Of a DNA stretch of 64,000 bases, positions 18,262-27,196 are shown piece by piece. The first letter of the stretch is position 1. The number at the start of each line of letters is the position of its first letter. A program made the translations under genes and the position numbers. Below the pieces are notes generated by a model. The model searched no databases. It saw nothing but the letters and a program-made list of their open reading frames with translations, and was not told where the DNA came from. Origin of the DNA: Cohaesibacter gelatinilyticus (GTDB taxonomy: Bacteria; Pseudomonadota; Alphaproteobacteria; Rhizobiales; Cohaesibacteraceae); the NCBI RefSeq assembly GCF_900215605.1, contig NZ_OBEL01000005.1, positions 342,549-406,548 on the forward strand. Reading direction: 5' to 3'.

Positions 18262-20013
18262 TTGGAACAAGCTGTGGCAAATACAAAGCTGGCGGCTAAG
18301 GCACGCGATATACTGACTTCAATCGGAGAGGTAGTCTATGATTGGACTGCTGCTGGAGACCGGTTGCGTTGGAGTGCGAATTCCAATGAGGTTCTTGATA
18401 TCGATGTGGTCAGGACGTTCGGAACTGGTCAGCGATTCTCCACCGCTATCACTCCTGATACCATTGCCAGTCGTTATCGCTCCATTTTTGGATCTGGCCG
18501 GACCGATGAAGGCGATGGCGTTTCCTTTGCTTGCATCTATTGCCTGGCTCCCAACGGGTTGGATGATGAGCGACGCATTTGGGTGGAAGAAAGTGGCCGC
18601 TGGTTTGCAGGGGAAGATGGACGTGCCAAACATGTGCATGGGGTCCTGCGCGTCATAAATGAACGTCATCAACGTCAGCAAAGACTTCTCTTTCTCTCAC
18701 AGTTTGATGAACTGACCGGACTCTATAATCGCTCTGTCTTTTGCGATCAACTGACCCAGACCATCCAAAAAGTGTCCGAACAAGGCCATCATGCCTGCTT
18801 CTTGATAGCGCATATTGATAATTTCCGAGTGGTCAACGAAGCTTATGGCTTCGACGTTGCTGATCAGGTGATCCGTGAAGTGGCCGGGCGTATTTCCCGT
18901 CGTCTTCGTGATGGTGATCTGGTTGGTCGTATTTCGGGCACCAAATTTGGATTGCTGATCAACAATTGCAGCGAGCAGGAAATGGCAGCGACTGCAGATC
19001 GTTTTCTGGAAACGATGCGAGATGAGTTGATCATGACAGAGGCCGGTCCTGTCCATGTCACCTTGACCATGGGCGGCGTGATGCTGGGGGATGTGGCCAG
19101 AGACTTGCGTACGGCACAGGTTTGTGCGCTGGATGCGCTTGATCGCGCAAAAGCTCATCATCGAGGATCTTTTCGTTCCTTTAATGATGTGCCATTTGCC
19201 ATGGATGAGCGAGAGCGTACCATCAAGATGGCCGATGATGTGATCCGGGCCTTGAATGATCGCCGCATTCAATTGGCTTTTCAGCCGATTGTTGCTTCGC
19301 AAAATGAAGAAATCTCTTTCCATGAGGTTTTGTTGCGTGTGGATGATCGACAGGGAAAGCCTATTCCTGCCGGACAATTTGTCGAGTTTGCGGAGTTGTT
19401 GGGTCTCTCCGGCATGCTGGATCATCGCATTTTGGAAATGACACTGGATGTTCTCTTCAGCTGTCCCGATGCACGACTTTCAATCAATGTTTCCCCTGAT
19501 GTAGGGATGGATGATGAATGGTCATCCTATCTGGAAGCGAGAATTGGGAATTGCCCTGATGTGGCCGAACGCCTGATTGTTGAAATTACAGAAACCGCTG
19601 CCATCCGCCACATGCAGGAAGCTGTGGATTTCGTGGACTTTCTGCAAAAGCTGGGCTGTAAAGTCGCCATTGATGACTTTGGTGCGGGTTACACATCGTT
19701 CAGAAATCTGCAGGCGCTGAATGTCGATCTGGTCAAGATTGACGGCTCTTTTGTGCAGAATGTGCATGAAAATGCCCATAACAGAGCGTTCGTGCGCATG
19801 TTCACCGATCTTGCCAAAGAGCTGGATCTGGAAGTCGTGGCTGAATGGGTCGAGAATGAGGAAGTGTCTGATCTGCTCAAACAAATGGGTGTCGACTATT
19901 TGCAAGGCTATCATTTTGGCAAGGCAAGTGTGACAAAGCCCTGGATTTCAACCGATGAGGTGGTGGACCTGGAACTGGACCAAACTGAGCACGAAGAAGC
20001 AGGCGCCGCCTGA
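18262..20013 (+). CDS. PAS-like/degenerate GGDEF/EAL protein, probable c-di-GMP phosphodiesterase
   Basis: 583 residues; translation starts at TTG 18262, supported by a strong GGAGGAAG site. Residues about 20-135 resemble a PAS fold (EVVYDWTAAGDRLRWS). A GGDEF domain follows (about 148-305), but its active motif is S225-G-T-K-F, so cyclase activity is very unlikely. The EAL domain (about 325-560) keeps the metal and catalytic residues: E355 in EVLLR (so EVL rather than EAL), SINVSP, VEITET, AIDDFGAGYTSF, VKIDGSFV and YLQGYHFG. The prediction is cyclic-di-GMP hydrolysis, perhaps with GTP sensing by the GGDEF part. Confidence 0.9.
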   Translation: MEQAVANTKLAAKARDILTSIGEVVYDWTAAGDRLRWSANSNEVLDIDVVRTFGTGQRFSTAITPDTIASRYRSIFGSGRTDEGDGVSFACIYCLAPNGLDDERRIWVEESGRWFAGEDGRAKHVHGVLRVINERHQRQQRLLFLSQFDELTGLYNRSVFCDQLTQTIQKVSEQGHHACFLIAHIDNFRVVNEAYGFDVADQVIREVAGRISRRLRDGDLVGRISGTKFGLLINNCSEQEMAATADRFLETMRDELIMTEAGPVHVTLTMGGVMLGDVARDLRTAQVCALDALDRAKAHHRGSFRSFNDVPFAMDERERTIKMADDVIRALNDRRIQLAFQPIVASQNEEISFHEVLLRVDDRQGKPIPAGQFVEFAELLGLSGMLDHRILEMTLDVLFSCPDARLSINVSPDVGMDDEWSSYLEARIGNCPDVAERLIVEITETAAIRHMQEAVDFVDFLQKLGCKVAIDDFGAGYTSFRNLQALNVDLVKIDGSFVQNVHENAHNRAFVRMFTDLAKELDLEVVAEWVENEEVSDLLKQMGVDYLQGYHFGKASVTKPWISTDEVVDLELDQTEHEEAGAA

Positions 20014-20053
20014 TCCTATTCATTGGTTTGTCGAAAATACCGCTATCATGCAA

Positions 20054-20078
20054 AAAAGCAGGCTTGCAGCCTGCTTTT
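20054..20078. terminator. Terminator between the EAL gene and phaR
   Basis: AAAAGCAGGCT and AGCCTGCTTTT form an 11-bp stem with a 3-base loop, followed by a T-run on the plus strand and A-rich flank on the other, suiting two convergent genes. Confidence 0.85.
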
Positions 20079-20102
20079 GATTTTTTGGGGTGTAAAAGGG
20101 CA

Positions 20103-20684
20103 CTAGTCCTTCTTGTTGGCCAACGCGGATAGCATTTTTTGCATATCGGCCATTTGCTCTTTCAGGGCATCCAGTTCGTTTTTATCCTGTGGCTCAGCCG
20201 GTTTGGCCATCGCCGCATCCAAGGGAGAGGCAGCCGCACCGAATGGCATGAACATCTTCATGGCATTTTCGAACATCTCGGTGTTGCGGCGCACCTGTTC
20301 TTCCATGGCATCAAAAGCAGAATTGCCAAAGGATTCGCTGAGCTGCTTGCGTAGATTATCCTGATCCTTGGTGAGATTATCCATGGAAAACTCAAGATAA
20401 CTCGGAACCAGAGTCTGCATGGAATCGCCATAAAACCGGATTAGCTGGCGCAAGAAAGCAATTGGAAGCAGGTTTTGACCCTTATTCTCATGCTCAAAAA
20501 TAATCTGGGTCAGGACAGAGCGAGTGATGTCATCTCCACTCTTGGCGTCGAAGACAACAAAATCTTCTTCGGCTTTGACCATTTCAGACAGGTCCTCCAG
20601 CGTCACATAGGTGCTTGTCCCTGTGTTATATAGCCGCCGGTTGGCGTATTTCTTGATAACCGTCTGCTCTGTTTTATCGGTCAT
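20103..20684 (-). CDS. phaR: Polyhydroxyalkanoate synthesis regulator PhaR
   Basis: 193 residues from ATG 20684 (MTDKTEQTVIKKYANRRLYN), with AGAGG upstream; a 15-residue longer frame is not supported. The N-terminal PHB/PHA accumulation DNA-binding domain spans about 8-68 (KYANRRLYNTGTSTYVTLEDL), followed by the accumulation-regulator domain with FYGDSMQTLVPSYLEFSM, and a C-terminal tail that is probably a coiled coil (ELDALKEQMADMQKMLSAL). PhaR represses phasin and PHB genes and binds the polymer itself. It is divergent from phaA-phaB. Confidence 0.93.
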   Translation of the reverse strand: MTDKTEQTVIKKYANRRLYNTGTSTYVTLEDLSEMVKAEEDFVVFDAKSGDDITRSVLTQIIFEHENKGQNLLPIAFLRQLIRFYGDSMQTLVPSYLEFSMDNLTKDQDNLRKQLSESFGNSAFDAMEEQVRRNTEMFENAMKMFMPFGAAASPLDAAMAKPAEPQDKNELDALKEQMADMQKMLSALANKKD

Positions 20685-20981
20685 GTTTCGGCCTCTTGAT
20701 ATGGCCATTCTACAGCAATTGGTTGCCATAGGCCGGCATTTTATGGCACCAGCTTAGTTTGTTCATGGTGCGTTGCCAACATTTTCTCACAATTTTGTTG
20801 CTTTGCGACAGATTTTTCTTGTTTGTTATTGCGTTTCCATATTGGCCTTTTAGCCTAGGCCCATGGCCGCATTGACTTCTGTGTTGCATTGCGGCGAATT
20901 TCTAGATGTACTGTCTCTGACCGGGAGCTTTTACGCTGGTGCACAAAGGCCGATCCCCGGATAGACAAAAGGAAGATGATC

Positions 20982-22163
20982 ATGACTCAAGGCAATGATA
21001 TTGTCATCGTGGCGGCGGCCCGTACTCCTGTTGGTTCTTTTCTAGGCTCTTTTGCCAACATGCCAGCCCATGATCTGGGTGCGGTAGCTATCAAAGGCGC
21101 TCTGGATCAGGCCGGTATTGACGCAGCAGACGTTGATGAAGTGATTTTGGGTCAGGTTCTGACCGCTGGTCAGGGTCAGAACCCGGCCCGTCAGGCAGCG
21201 ATGAAAGCTGGTGTTGCTGACCGCGCTCCGGCCTGGTTGATCAATCAGGTTTGTGGATCGGGCCTGCGTACCGTTGCTTTGGGTATGCAGCAGGTCGCGA
21301 TGGGTGACGCAAACATCGTTGTTGCCGGTGGTCAGGAAAATATGAGCCTGTCCATGCATGCCGCAGAAATGCGTTCCGGTACCAAGATGGGCGACATGAA
21401 AATGACCGACACCATGATCAAGGATGGTCTGTGGTGCGCATTCAATGATTACCATATGGGTATCACGGCCGAGAATGTTGCCGATCAGTGGGATATCAGT
21501 CGTGACGTTCAGGATGAATTTGCTGCTGCTTCCCAGAACAAGGCAGAAGCTGCGCAAAAAGCTGGCAAATTCAAGGATGAAATCGTTCCGGTAACTGTTG
21601 TTGAGCGTCGCAAAGAGCGCCTGATCGAAGATGACGAATATATCCGTCATGGTGCAACCATGGAAGGCATGCAGAAACTGCGTGCAGCTTTCAAGAAAGA
21701 CGGTTCTGTTACGGCGGGTAATGCTTCCGGTATCAATGATGGTGCTGCCGTCGTTGTTCTGATGAGCGCAGAAGAAGCGCAAAAGCGTGGTTTGACACCA
21801 TTGGCGACCATTCGCTCCTGGGCATCCGTTGGTCTGGATCCAGCGATTATGGGAACTGGCCCTATTCCTGCTTCCACCAAAGCTCTAGAAAAAGCAGGAT
21901 GGTCTGCATCTGACCTTGATCTGATCGAAGCCAACGAAGCCTTCGCAGCACAGGCTTGTGCTGTGAACAAGGACATGGGTTGGGATGTTGAAAAGGTGAA
22001 TGTGAATGGCGGTGCCATTGCCATTGGTCATCCGATTGGTGCGTCCGGCTGTCGTGTTCTGGTGACCTTGTTGCATGAAATGAAGCGTCAGGATGCCAAG
22101 AAAGGTCTGGCGACCCTCTGCATCGGTGGCGGCATGGGCGTTGCGCTGACTGTTGAGCGCTAG
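20982..22163 (+). CDS. phaA: Acetyl-CoA acetyltransferase (beta-ketothiolase)
   Basis: 393 residues starting at the ATG 20982, 8 bases after AGGA; an ATG 6 bases earlier sits too close to the site. The thiolase catalytic residues are in place: C91 ([10 protein letters not shown]), H350 ([10 protein letters not shown]) and C380 (LCIGGGMG). It condenses two acetyl-CoA into acetoacetyl-CoA, the first step of polyhydroxybutyrate synthesis. phaB follows 163 bases downstream, and phaR is divergent. The polymerase genes (phaC) are not in the window. Confidence 0.96.
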   Translation: MTQGNDIVIVAAARTPVGSFLGSFANMPAHDLGAVAIKGALDQAGIDAADVDEVILGQVLTAGQGQNPARQAAMKAGVADRAPAWLINQVCGSGLRTVALGMQQVAMGDANIVVAGGQENMSLSMHAAEMRSGTKMGDMKMTDTMIKDGLWCAFNDYHMGITAENVADQWDISRDVQDEFAAASQNKAEAAQKAGKFKDEIVPVTVVERRKERLIEDDEYIRHGATMEGMQKLRAAFKKDGSVTAGNASGINDGAAVVVLMSAEEAQKRGLTPLATIRSWASVGLDPAIMGTGPIPASTKALEKAGWSASDLDLIEANEAFAAQACAVNKDMGWDVEKVNVNGGAIAIGHPIGASGCRVLVTLLHEMKRQDAKKGLATLCIGGGMGVALTVER

Positions 22164-22326
22164 ACGCGAGCATTTTGCAAGACTTGAAGCAGTTCGACAA
22201 GGGAAAGATCGAACAGATTAGAGCCTTCGCACACAAGAGTTTTCCGGGGCGCGTGTGATGAGACCGTGCCCCGGCTCCCGGCCACGAGGAAGGGCTGGAT
22301 CAGTTTTGTTTTAGGGGAGGATATCC

Positions 22327-23049
22327 ATGTCTAAAGTTGCAGTAGTTACCGGTGGTACCCGTGGTATTGGCGAAGCGATCTCCATCGCTTTGAAAGCAGC
22401 CGGTTACACCGTTGCGGCAAACTATGCGGGCAATGACGAGAAAGCCAAGGCGTTTTCTGATGAGCATGGAATTGCGGTTTACAAATGGAATGTGGGTAAT
22501 GCCGCTGCCTGCGCGGAAGGGTTGGCCAAAGTAGAGGCTGATCTGGGTCCGGTGGAGATTGTGGTGAACAATGCCGGCATTACCCGCGATGGTATGTTGC
22601 ACAAAATGACTGTCGAACAATGGGAAGAAGTGATCAATGTCGATCTGAATTCCATGTTCTACATGACGAAGCCTTTGATTGATGGCATGCGTGCACGTGG
22701 TTTTGGCCGCATTATCAATATCTCCTCAATCAACGGCCAGAAAGGTCAGATGGGACAGACCAACTACTCAGCGGCGAAAGCCGGTGTGGCTGGTTTCTCA
22801 AAAGCCTTGGCACAGGAAACTGCTCGTAAAGGTATCACCGTCAACACCATCTGCCCGGGATATATCGATACTGATATGGTGGCAGCAGTGCCTGAAAAAG
22901 TGCTGGAAAGCATCATTGCCGGTATCCCGGTTGGGCGTTTGGGCAAGGCATCCGAAATTGCCGCCATGGTGACATTCCTTGCGTCTGAAGAAGGTGCCTT
23001 CATTACCGGTGCGACCATGACCGTAAACGGCGGACAATATATGACTTAA
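22327..23049 (+). CDS. phaB: Acetoacetyl-CoA reductase
   Basis: 240-residue short-chain dehydrogenase with GGTRGIG at residues 9-15, NNAG at 81-84 and the catalytic S134, Y147 and K151. The segment ISSINGQKGQMGQTNYSAAKAG is diagnostic for PhaB. It reduces acetoacetyl-CoA to (R)-3-hydroxybutyryl-CoA with NADPH. It forms an operon with phaA and has a strong GGGGAGG ribosome site. A terminator follows directly. Confidence 0.96.
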   Translation: MSKVAVVTGGTRGIGEAISIALKAAGYTVAANYAGNDEKAKAFSDEHGIAVYKWNVGNAAACAEGLAKVEADLGPVEIVVNNAGITRDGMLHKMTVEQWEEVINVDLNSMFYMTKPLIDGMRARGFGRIINISSINGQKGQMGQTNYSAAKAGVAGFSKALAQETARKGITVNTICPGYIDTDMVAAVPEKVLESIIAGIPVGRLGKASEIAAMVTFLASEEGAFITGATMTVNGGQYMT

Positions 23050-23081
23050 GCTCTGTTTGGAGTTCAAAAGTCCTTGATAAG

Positions 23082-23114
23082 AAGCCGTGCAGTTTGACTG
23101 CGCGGCTTTTTTTT
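23082..23114 (+). terminator. Rho-independent terminator of phaAB
   Basis: An AAGCCG..GCAG stem paired with CTGCGCGGCTT and followed by eight T residues, 33 bases after the phaB stop. Confidence 0.92.
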
Positions 23115-23179
23115 CATTGCCCGCCTTGTTTGAGCGGCTAGGATGTACTTTCAAATCAGATTTTTGGAAACCAGGTGAC

Positions 23180-24061
23180 ATGTCCAAACAACTCGTTGCT
23201 ACGGCTATCGGCTTTGCAGCTATCTTGATGTGGGCATTGCTGGCTCTGTTTACTGCTGCCAGCGGAACAATGCCGCCGTTTCAGCTCACCGCAATCACCT
23301 TTGCGATTGGTGGCGGACTGGGGGCAATCAGCTGGTTGTTTAGATCTGGCGCCATGAAAACCTTGAAGCAACCCTGGCCCGTTTGGGTTTTGGGTGTTGT
23401 CGGCCTGTTTGGTTATCATTTTCTCTATTATACCGCGTTGCGTCTAGCTCCCCCGGTAGAGGCAGGCTTGATCGCCTATCTCTGGCCACTATTGATTGTT
23501 GTCCTATCAGCACTTCTGCCGGGTGAAAATCTGCGCTGGTATCATGTAGCAGGCAGTATACTTGGTTTGATTGGGACGGTTCTGATTGTCACCAAAGGAA
23601 AAGGTGTAAGTATTGACTGGCGCTATGGTCATGGCTATCTGGCGGCATTCATCTGTGCTTTTACCTGGTCGGGCTATTCCGTTTTATCTCGTCGTTTTGC
23701 GGCAGTGCCGACCGACATTGTTGTGGGATTCTGTCTTGTCACCGCTATGCTGAGCACCGGGGCGCATTTGGTGTTTGAGAACACTATCTGGCCGTCAGAT
23801 TTTTCGCAATGGCTGGCTATTCTTGGACTTGGATTGCTGCCAGTTGGTGCGGCATTTTATGTTTGGGATTATGGCGTCAAGCACGGTGATATTCAGGTAT
23901 TGGGGGCAGCATCTTATGCTGCACCTTTGCTTTCCACCACCATACTGATTCTCGCCGGGTTTGCTGAATTCAGCTGGGCAATCGGTGGGGCAGCTCTTCT
24001 GGTCACCTCCGGGGCTGTGTTGGCGTCCAAGGATCTGATCTTCAAGCCCAAAAGCTCTTAA
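23180..24061 (+). CDS. EamA/DMT-family transporter
   Basis: 293 residues from ATG 23180, with AGGTG upstream; the frame extends 31 residues further but runs through the phaAB terminator. Ten hydrophobic segments form two EamA repeats of five, with the paired motif FGYHFLYYTALRLAPPVEAGLIAYLWPLL in the first half and GLLPVGAAFYVWDYGVKHGDIQVLGAASYAAPLLS in the second. These drug/metabolite transporters move amino acids or other small molecules; the substrate is unknown. It resembles YddG-type aromatic amino-acid exporters, but that is inference. Confidence 0.87.
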   Translation: MSKQLVATAIGFAAILMWALLALFTAASGTMPPFQLTAITFAIGGGLGAISWLFRSGAMKTLKQPWPVWVLGVVGLFGYHFLYYTALRLAPPVEAGLIAYLWPLLIVVLSALLPGENLRWYHVAGSILGLIGTVLIVTKGKGVSIDWRYGHGYLAAFICAFTWSGYSVLSRRFAAVPTDIVVGFCLVTAMLSTGAHLVFENTIWPSDFSQWLAILGLGLLPVGAAFYVWDYGVKHGDIQVLGAASYAAPLLSTTILILAGFAEFSWAIGGAALLVTSGAVLASKDLIFKPKSS

Positions 24062-24063
24062 TC

Positions 24064-24888
24064 TCAGCTGCTCCGCTTTCGAATGACCTTCAGGATTGCT
24101 GGCCCGATGGCCAGCGAGATTAGAAAGAGAGAGAAGGCGGACAGCACAATAGAAGGACCAGGCTGGCTGTCCCATTGAAGTGAGCTTTGCAGGCCGATAT
24201 AAACAGCCAGAGCAGCGATGAACGCTGCCATGACCGCCATGGATTCCGGAGAAAGTGAAAATTGCCGCGCTGTTGCCGCCGGTATGATCAGAAGTGATGT
24301 GATCAGCAATACACCGATCAATTTCATGGCAACGGCTATCACCAAGGCAATCAGAAAGATGAAGAGCAGATTGGCGCGTGTGACGGGCAATCCTTCTGCG
24401 CTGGCTATGTCCGGGCTGATAGTGCTGGCAAGCAAGCTTTGCCAGTGAGAGAGAAGAAGAGCCAGAACCAGTGCGCCACCTCCCCAGATGATCATGATAT
24501 CTTGCTGAGATATGGATAGAATGTCGCCAAAGAGCAGGCTCATGATATCGATGCGCAACCAAGTCATGAAACCAAGAGTGATCAGACCGATGGAAAGCGA
24601 GGCATGCGAAAGAATGCCAAGCAAGGTGTCTGTTGAGAGCCGATCCAGACGCTCAAGCCAATAGAGCACGCCTGCGATCAGGAGAGATACCGCAAATACG
24701 CCGCCAATGGGGAAGATATCCATGAGGAGGCTTAGAGCGATGCCAAGCAAGGCTGCATGAGCCATGGTCTCGCCGAAATAAGCCATGCGTCGCCAAACAA
24801 TGAAGCAGCCAAGGGGACCTGCGATCAGGGCAATACCCAACCCACCAAACAGAGCACGCATGAAGAAGTCATCCAAAAGCCAGCTCAC
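24064..24888 (-). CDS. znuB: Zinc ABC transporter permease ZnuB
   Basis: 274-residue inner-membrane permease of the ABC-3 family with about eight hydrophobic segments. Typical segments are GPLGCFIVWRRMAYFGETMAHAALLG (about 23-48) and VTRANLLFIFLIALVIAVAMKLIGVLLITSLLIIPAATAR. It forms the channel for zinc import and is driven by ZnuC. Its start overlaps the end of znuC by four bases (ATGA), showing translational coupling. The periplasmic zinc-binding protein ZnuA is not encoded in this window. Confidence 0.93.
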   Translation of the reverse strand: MSWLLDDFFMRALFGGLGIALIAGPLGCFIVWRRMAYFGETMAHAALLGIALSLLMDIFPIGGVFAVSLLIAGVLYWLERLDRLSTDTLLGILSHASLSIGLITLGFMTWLRIDIMSLLFGDILSISQQDIMIIWGGGALVLALLLSHWQSLLASTISPDIASAEGLPVTRANLLFIFLIALVIAVAMKLIGVLLITSLLIIPAATARQFSLSPESMAVMAAFIAALAVYIGLQSSLQWDSQPGPSIVLSAFSLFLISLAIGPAILKVIRKRSS

Positions 24889-25715
24889 TTGCTCTCTCCC
24901 TCATGTGTCTGATGAGGGTGATCGTGGTCATGATCGTGACCGCAGGAGCAGTCTTCCCCGTCCAGAATATCGGAATCCAGTGGGTCATGGCTGTGACTGT
25001 GGTGATGGGAATAGGGCACCATGGTCTGCAGGCCTTTTTGCCCGAAGAGCATTTTATAATCCTCGGATTGTTCCACTTGGGCCGGTTTGCCGGCGCAGCA
25101 AATATGGGTGTTCAGACAAATGACATGGTTGGATGCCCGCATCACCATGTGTAGATCGTGAGAAACGAGTAGAATGCCGCATTGATGACGATCTCTGATA
25201 TTCTCGATCAGACGATAGAGCGCCAGCTCACCGACATAGTCAACACCTTGTACAGGCTCATCCAGCACAAGCAGGTTCGGTTTCCTCACCAGAGCCCGTG
25301 CAAGCAGCACACGCTGCATCTCGCCGCCAGAGAGCGTATGAATACTATCATTGAGCTTATGAGCAACACCGGTCTCGTTGAGGGCATCAAGAATCGTCTG
25401 GTGGTCGTTCTTTTCCGTCAACGTCATCAGGCGTTTGACAGTAAGCGGCAGTGTGCGATCAATTGCCAGTTTTTGCGGCACATACCCGATTTTGAGGTTC
25501 TGAGTACGGGTCACCGAGCCTTCTGAGATTTTCTGCAGATCCAGAAGTGCCTTAATGAGCGTGGTCTTACCGCCACCATTAGGACCGATGATGGTGACGA
25601 TTTCGCCCTGTCTTACCGAGAGAGAAATATTGTCGAGGAGCGTTTTGCCATCTGCCTGAACGGAAATGTTTTCGGCATGGATCAGCGAAGGGGAAAGACT
25701 ATCGGCCACGTTCAC
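24885..25715 (-). CDS. znuC: Zinc ABC transporter ATP-binding protein ZnuC
   Basis: 276 residues with a GTG start at 25715 (a second GTG lies two codons on). Walker A is GPNGGGKT (about 44-51), the signature is LSGGEMQR, Walker B is LLVLDEP and the switch histidine is in VSHD. The last 45 residues are rich in histidine (HHHSHSHD and GHDHDHDHPHQTH), with two cysteines, a probable metal-binding tail. It powers ZnuB. A Zur-type palindrome lies 16-36 bases before the start and should mediate repression by the Zur encoded at 7.3 kb. Confidence 0.93.
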   Translation of the reverse strand: MNVADSLSPSLIHAENISVQADGKTLLDNISLSVRQGEIVTIIGPNGGGKTTLIKALLDLQKISEGSVTRTQNLKIGYVPQKLAIDRTLPLTVKRLMTLTEKNDHQTILDALNETGVAHKLNDSIHTLSGGEMQRVLLARALVRKPNLLVLDEPVQGVDYVGELALYRLIENIRDRHQCGILLVSHDLHMVMRASNHVICLNTHICCAGKPAQVEQSEDYKMLFGQKGLQTMVPYSHHHSHSHDPLDSDILDGEDCSCGHDHDHDHPHQTHEGESK

Positions 25716-25730
25716 ATCTGTACTGGTTTA

Positions 25731-25751
25731 AAATGTAATATTATAACATTT
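25731..25751. promoter_or_regulatory. Zur operator before znuCB
   Basis: AAATGTAATATTATAACATTT: a 21-base near-perfect palindrome (one mismatched pair outside the centre) matching the alphaproteobacterial Zur box ATGTTATA..ATAACAT. It lies directly upstream of znuC, where it would block transcription when zinc is replete. Confidence 0.85.
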
Positions 25752-25846
25752 TTTGTGGTACTGAAAGTCCGACACAAGCCTTCGCACAGAAAAGCCACCT
25801 TACGTCTATTCTCGCAAGGCGGCCCTGATGTTCATGTAAGCAATGC

Positions 25847-27058
25847 TTACTGCAGTTGCTCGCAGCCAGCTTTGATACGGTTGCAGGCCTCGTGAAGAAT
25901 TTCCAGAGATGCCGCGTAAGAAATGCGGAATTCGTTTGGAGCGCCAAAAGCGGTGCCAGGAATAATGGTCACGTCATGCTTTTCCAAAAGGAAGCTAGCG
26001 AGATCATCAATGGTCTCGATTTTGGTTCCATCCGGGGTGACTTTGCCAAAACAATCTGAGCAGGTAGGGAAGGCATAAAAAGCACCATCCGGGGTTTGGC
26101 ACTTGATGCCCGGACATTCATTGAGCCAGCAAACAACTTTGTCCCGGCGCTCCTTGAAGGTGGCGCGAGATTCGTCCAGAAAGTTCTGTGGGCCTTCCAA
26201 TGCTTCAACGGCTGCGGCCTGCGCGATGGAGTTGGGGCCGGAGGTAGCTTGGCCCTGGATCGCAGTCATGGCTTTGATCAAGGCTTTGGGCCCAGTACAG
26301 AAGCCAATGCGCCAGCCGGTCATGGCATAGGCTTTGGAGACACCATTCATGGTGAGGGTGCGCCCGGACAGATCCGGTGCAAGCGCGGCAATGGTTGCAT
26401 ATTTGCCTTCAGTGAAGCGGATATGCTCGTAGATATCATCAGACAGGATCCAGACATGAGGATGCTTGCGGATGACCTCCGCAAGCGCTGAGATTTCATC
26501 TGCGCTATAGACTGCGCCGGTCGGGTTGGACGGAGAATTGATCATCACCCATTTTGTCTTGGGCGTGATGGCAGCTTCCAGCGCAGATGGTGTGAGCTTG
26601 AAGCCGACATCTGCTCCGCAAGAGACAAAGACCGGAGTGCCTTCAGCCACTTTCACGATGTCGGGATAGCTGGTCCAGAACGGAGCTGGAATGATGACTT
26701 CATCGCCTTCATCCAGCGTCGCCAGAAAGGCATTGAAGAGGACATGTTTGGCACCGACACTGACCATGATCTGATCGAGATCGACATCCAATCCATTGTC
26801 ATTCTTGAACTTCTTCTGGACGGCAAGCTTGAGTGTATTAGTTCCGCCCGTCGCAGTATAGCGGGTGTCGCCTTCATCCATGGCTTTCTGGGCAGCTTCA
26901 CGAATGTTGAGCGGGGTATCGAAATCCGGCTCACCAAAGCCAAGGGAGATGACATCCTTGCCTTGCGCGCGCAGTTCAGCGGCGCGGGAAACAAGCTGGG
27001 CGATTTTGGACAAGCCAATGGATTGGGCGCGTTTTGACAGGGCGGGTTGAGCGGTCAT
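25847..27058 (-). CDS. aspC: Aspartate aminotransferase (class I)
   Basis: 403-residue PLP enzyme of aminotransferase fold type I, subgroup I-gamma. It carries ISLGFGEPDFDTP (about 37-49), the NSPSNPTGAVY motif, and K242 in GVSKAYAMTGWRIGF as the PLP-linking lysine. R-containing FRISYAAS near the end binds the substrate carboxylate. It interconverts aspartate and 2-oxoglutarate with oxaloacetate and glutamate; related enzymes also use prephenate. A clear ribosome site (GGAG) precedes the start. It is a single gene bounded upstream by a terminator hairpin. Confidence 0.92.
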   Translation of the reverse strand: MTAQPALSKRAQSIGLSKIAQLVSRAAELRAQGKDVISLGFGEPDFDTPLNIREAAQKAMDEGDTRYTATGGTNTLKLAVQKKFKNDNGLDVDLDQIMVSVGAKHVLFNAFLATLDEGDEVIIPAPFWTSYPDIVKVAEGTPVFVSCGADVGFKLTPSALEAAITPKTKWVMINSPSNPTGAVYSADEISALAEVIRKHPHVWILSDDIYEHIRFTEGKYATIAALAPDLSGRTLTMNGVSKAYAMTGWRIGFCTGPKALIKAMTAIQGQATSGPNSIAQAAAVEALEGPQNFLDESRATFKERRDKVVCWLNECPGIKCQTPDGAFYAFPTCSDCFGKVTPDGTKIETIDDLASFLLEKHDVTIIPGTAFGAPNEFRISYAASLEILHEACNRIKAGCEQLQ

Positions 27059-27120
27059 GGAGGGAGCTCCGTTCCGGGATGGAAGGTAGAATTTTATTTA
27101 TGTAAAGGATCTTGATATGA

Positions 27121-27149
27121 AAAGAGCCGGTTTGCACCGGCTCTTTTTG
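27121..27149. terminator. Hairpin terminator downstream of amaB
   Basis: AAAAGAGCCGGT and ACCGGCTCTTTT form a 12-bp stem with a 4-base loop and flanking A/T runs in both directions. It lies about 50 bases after the stop of the minus-strand aldehyde dehydrogenase. Confidence 0.85.
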
Positions 27150-27196
27150 TGTTTTCGCTATGACTTATCGGAAAGGCCGCACCTTTCTCAATCCGT

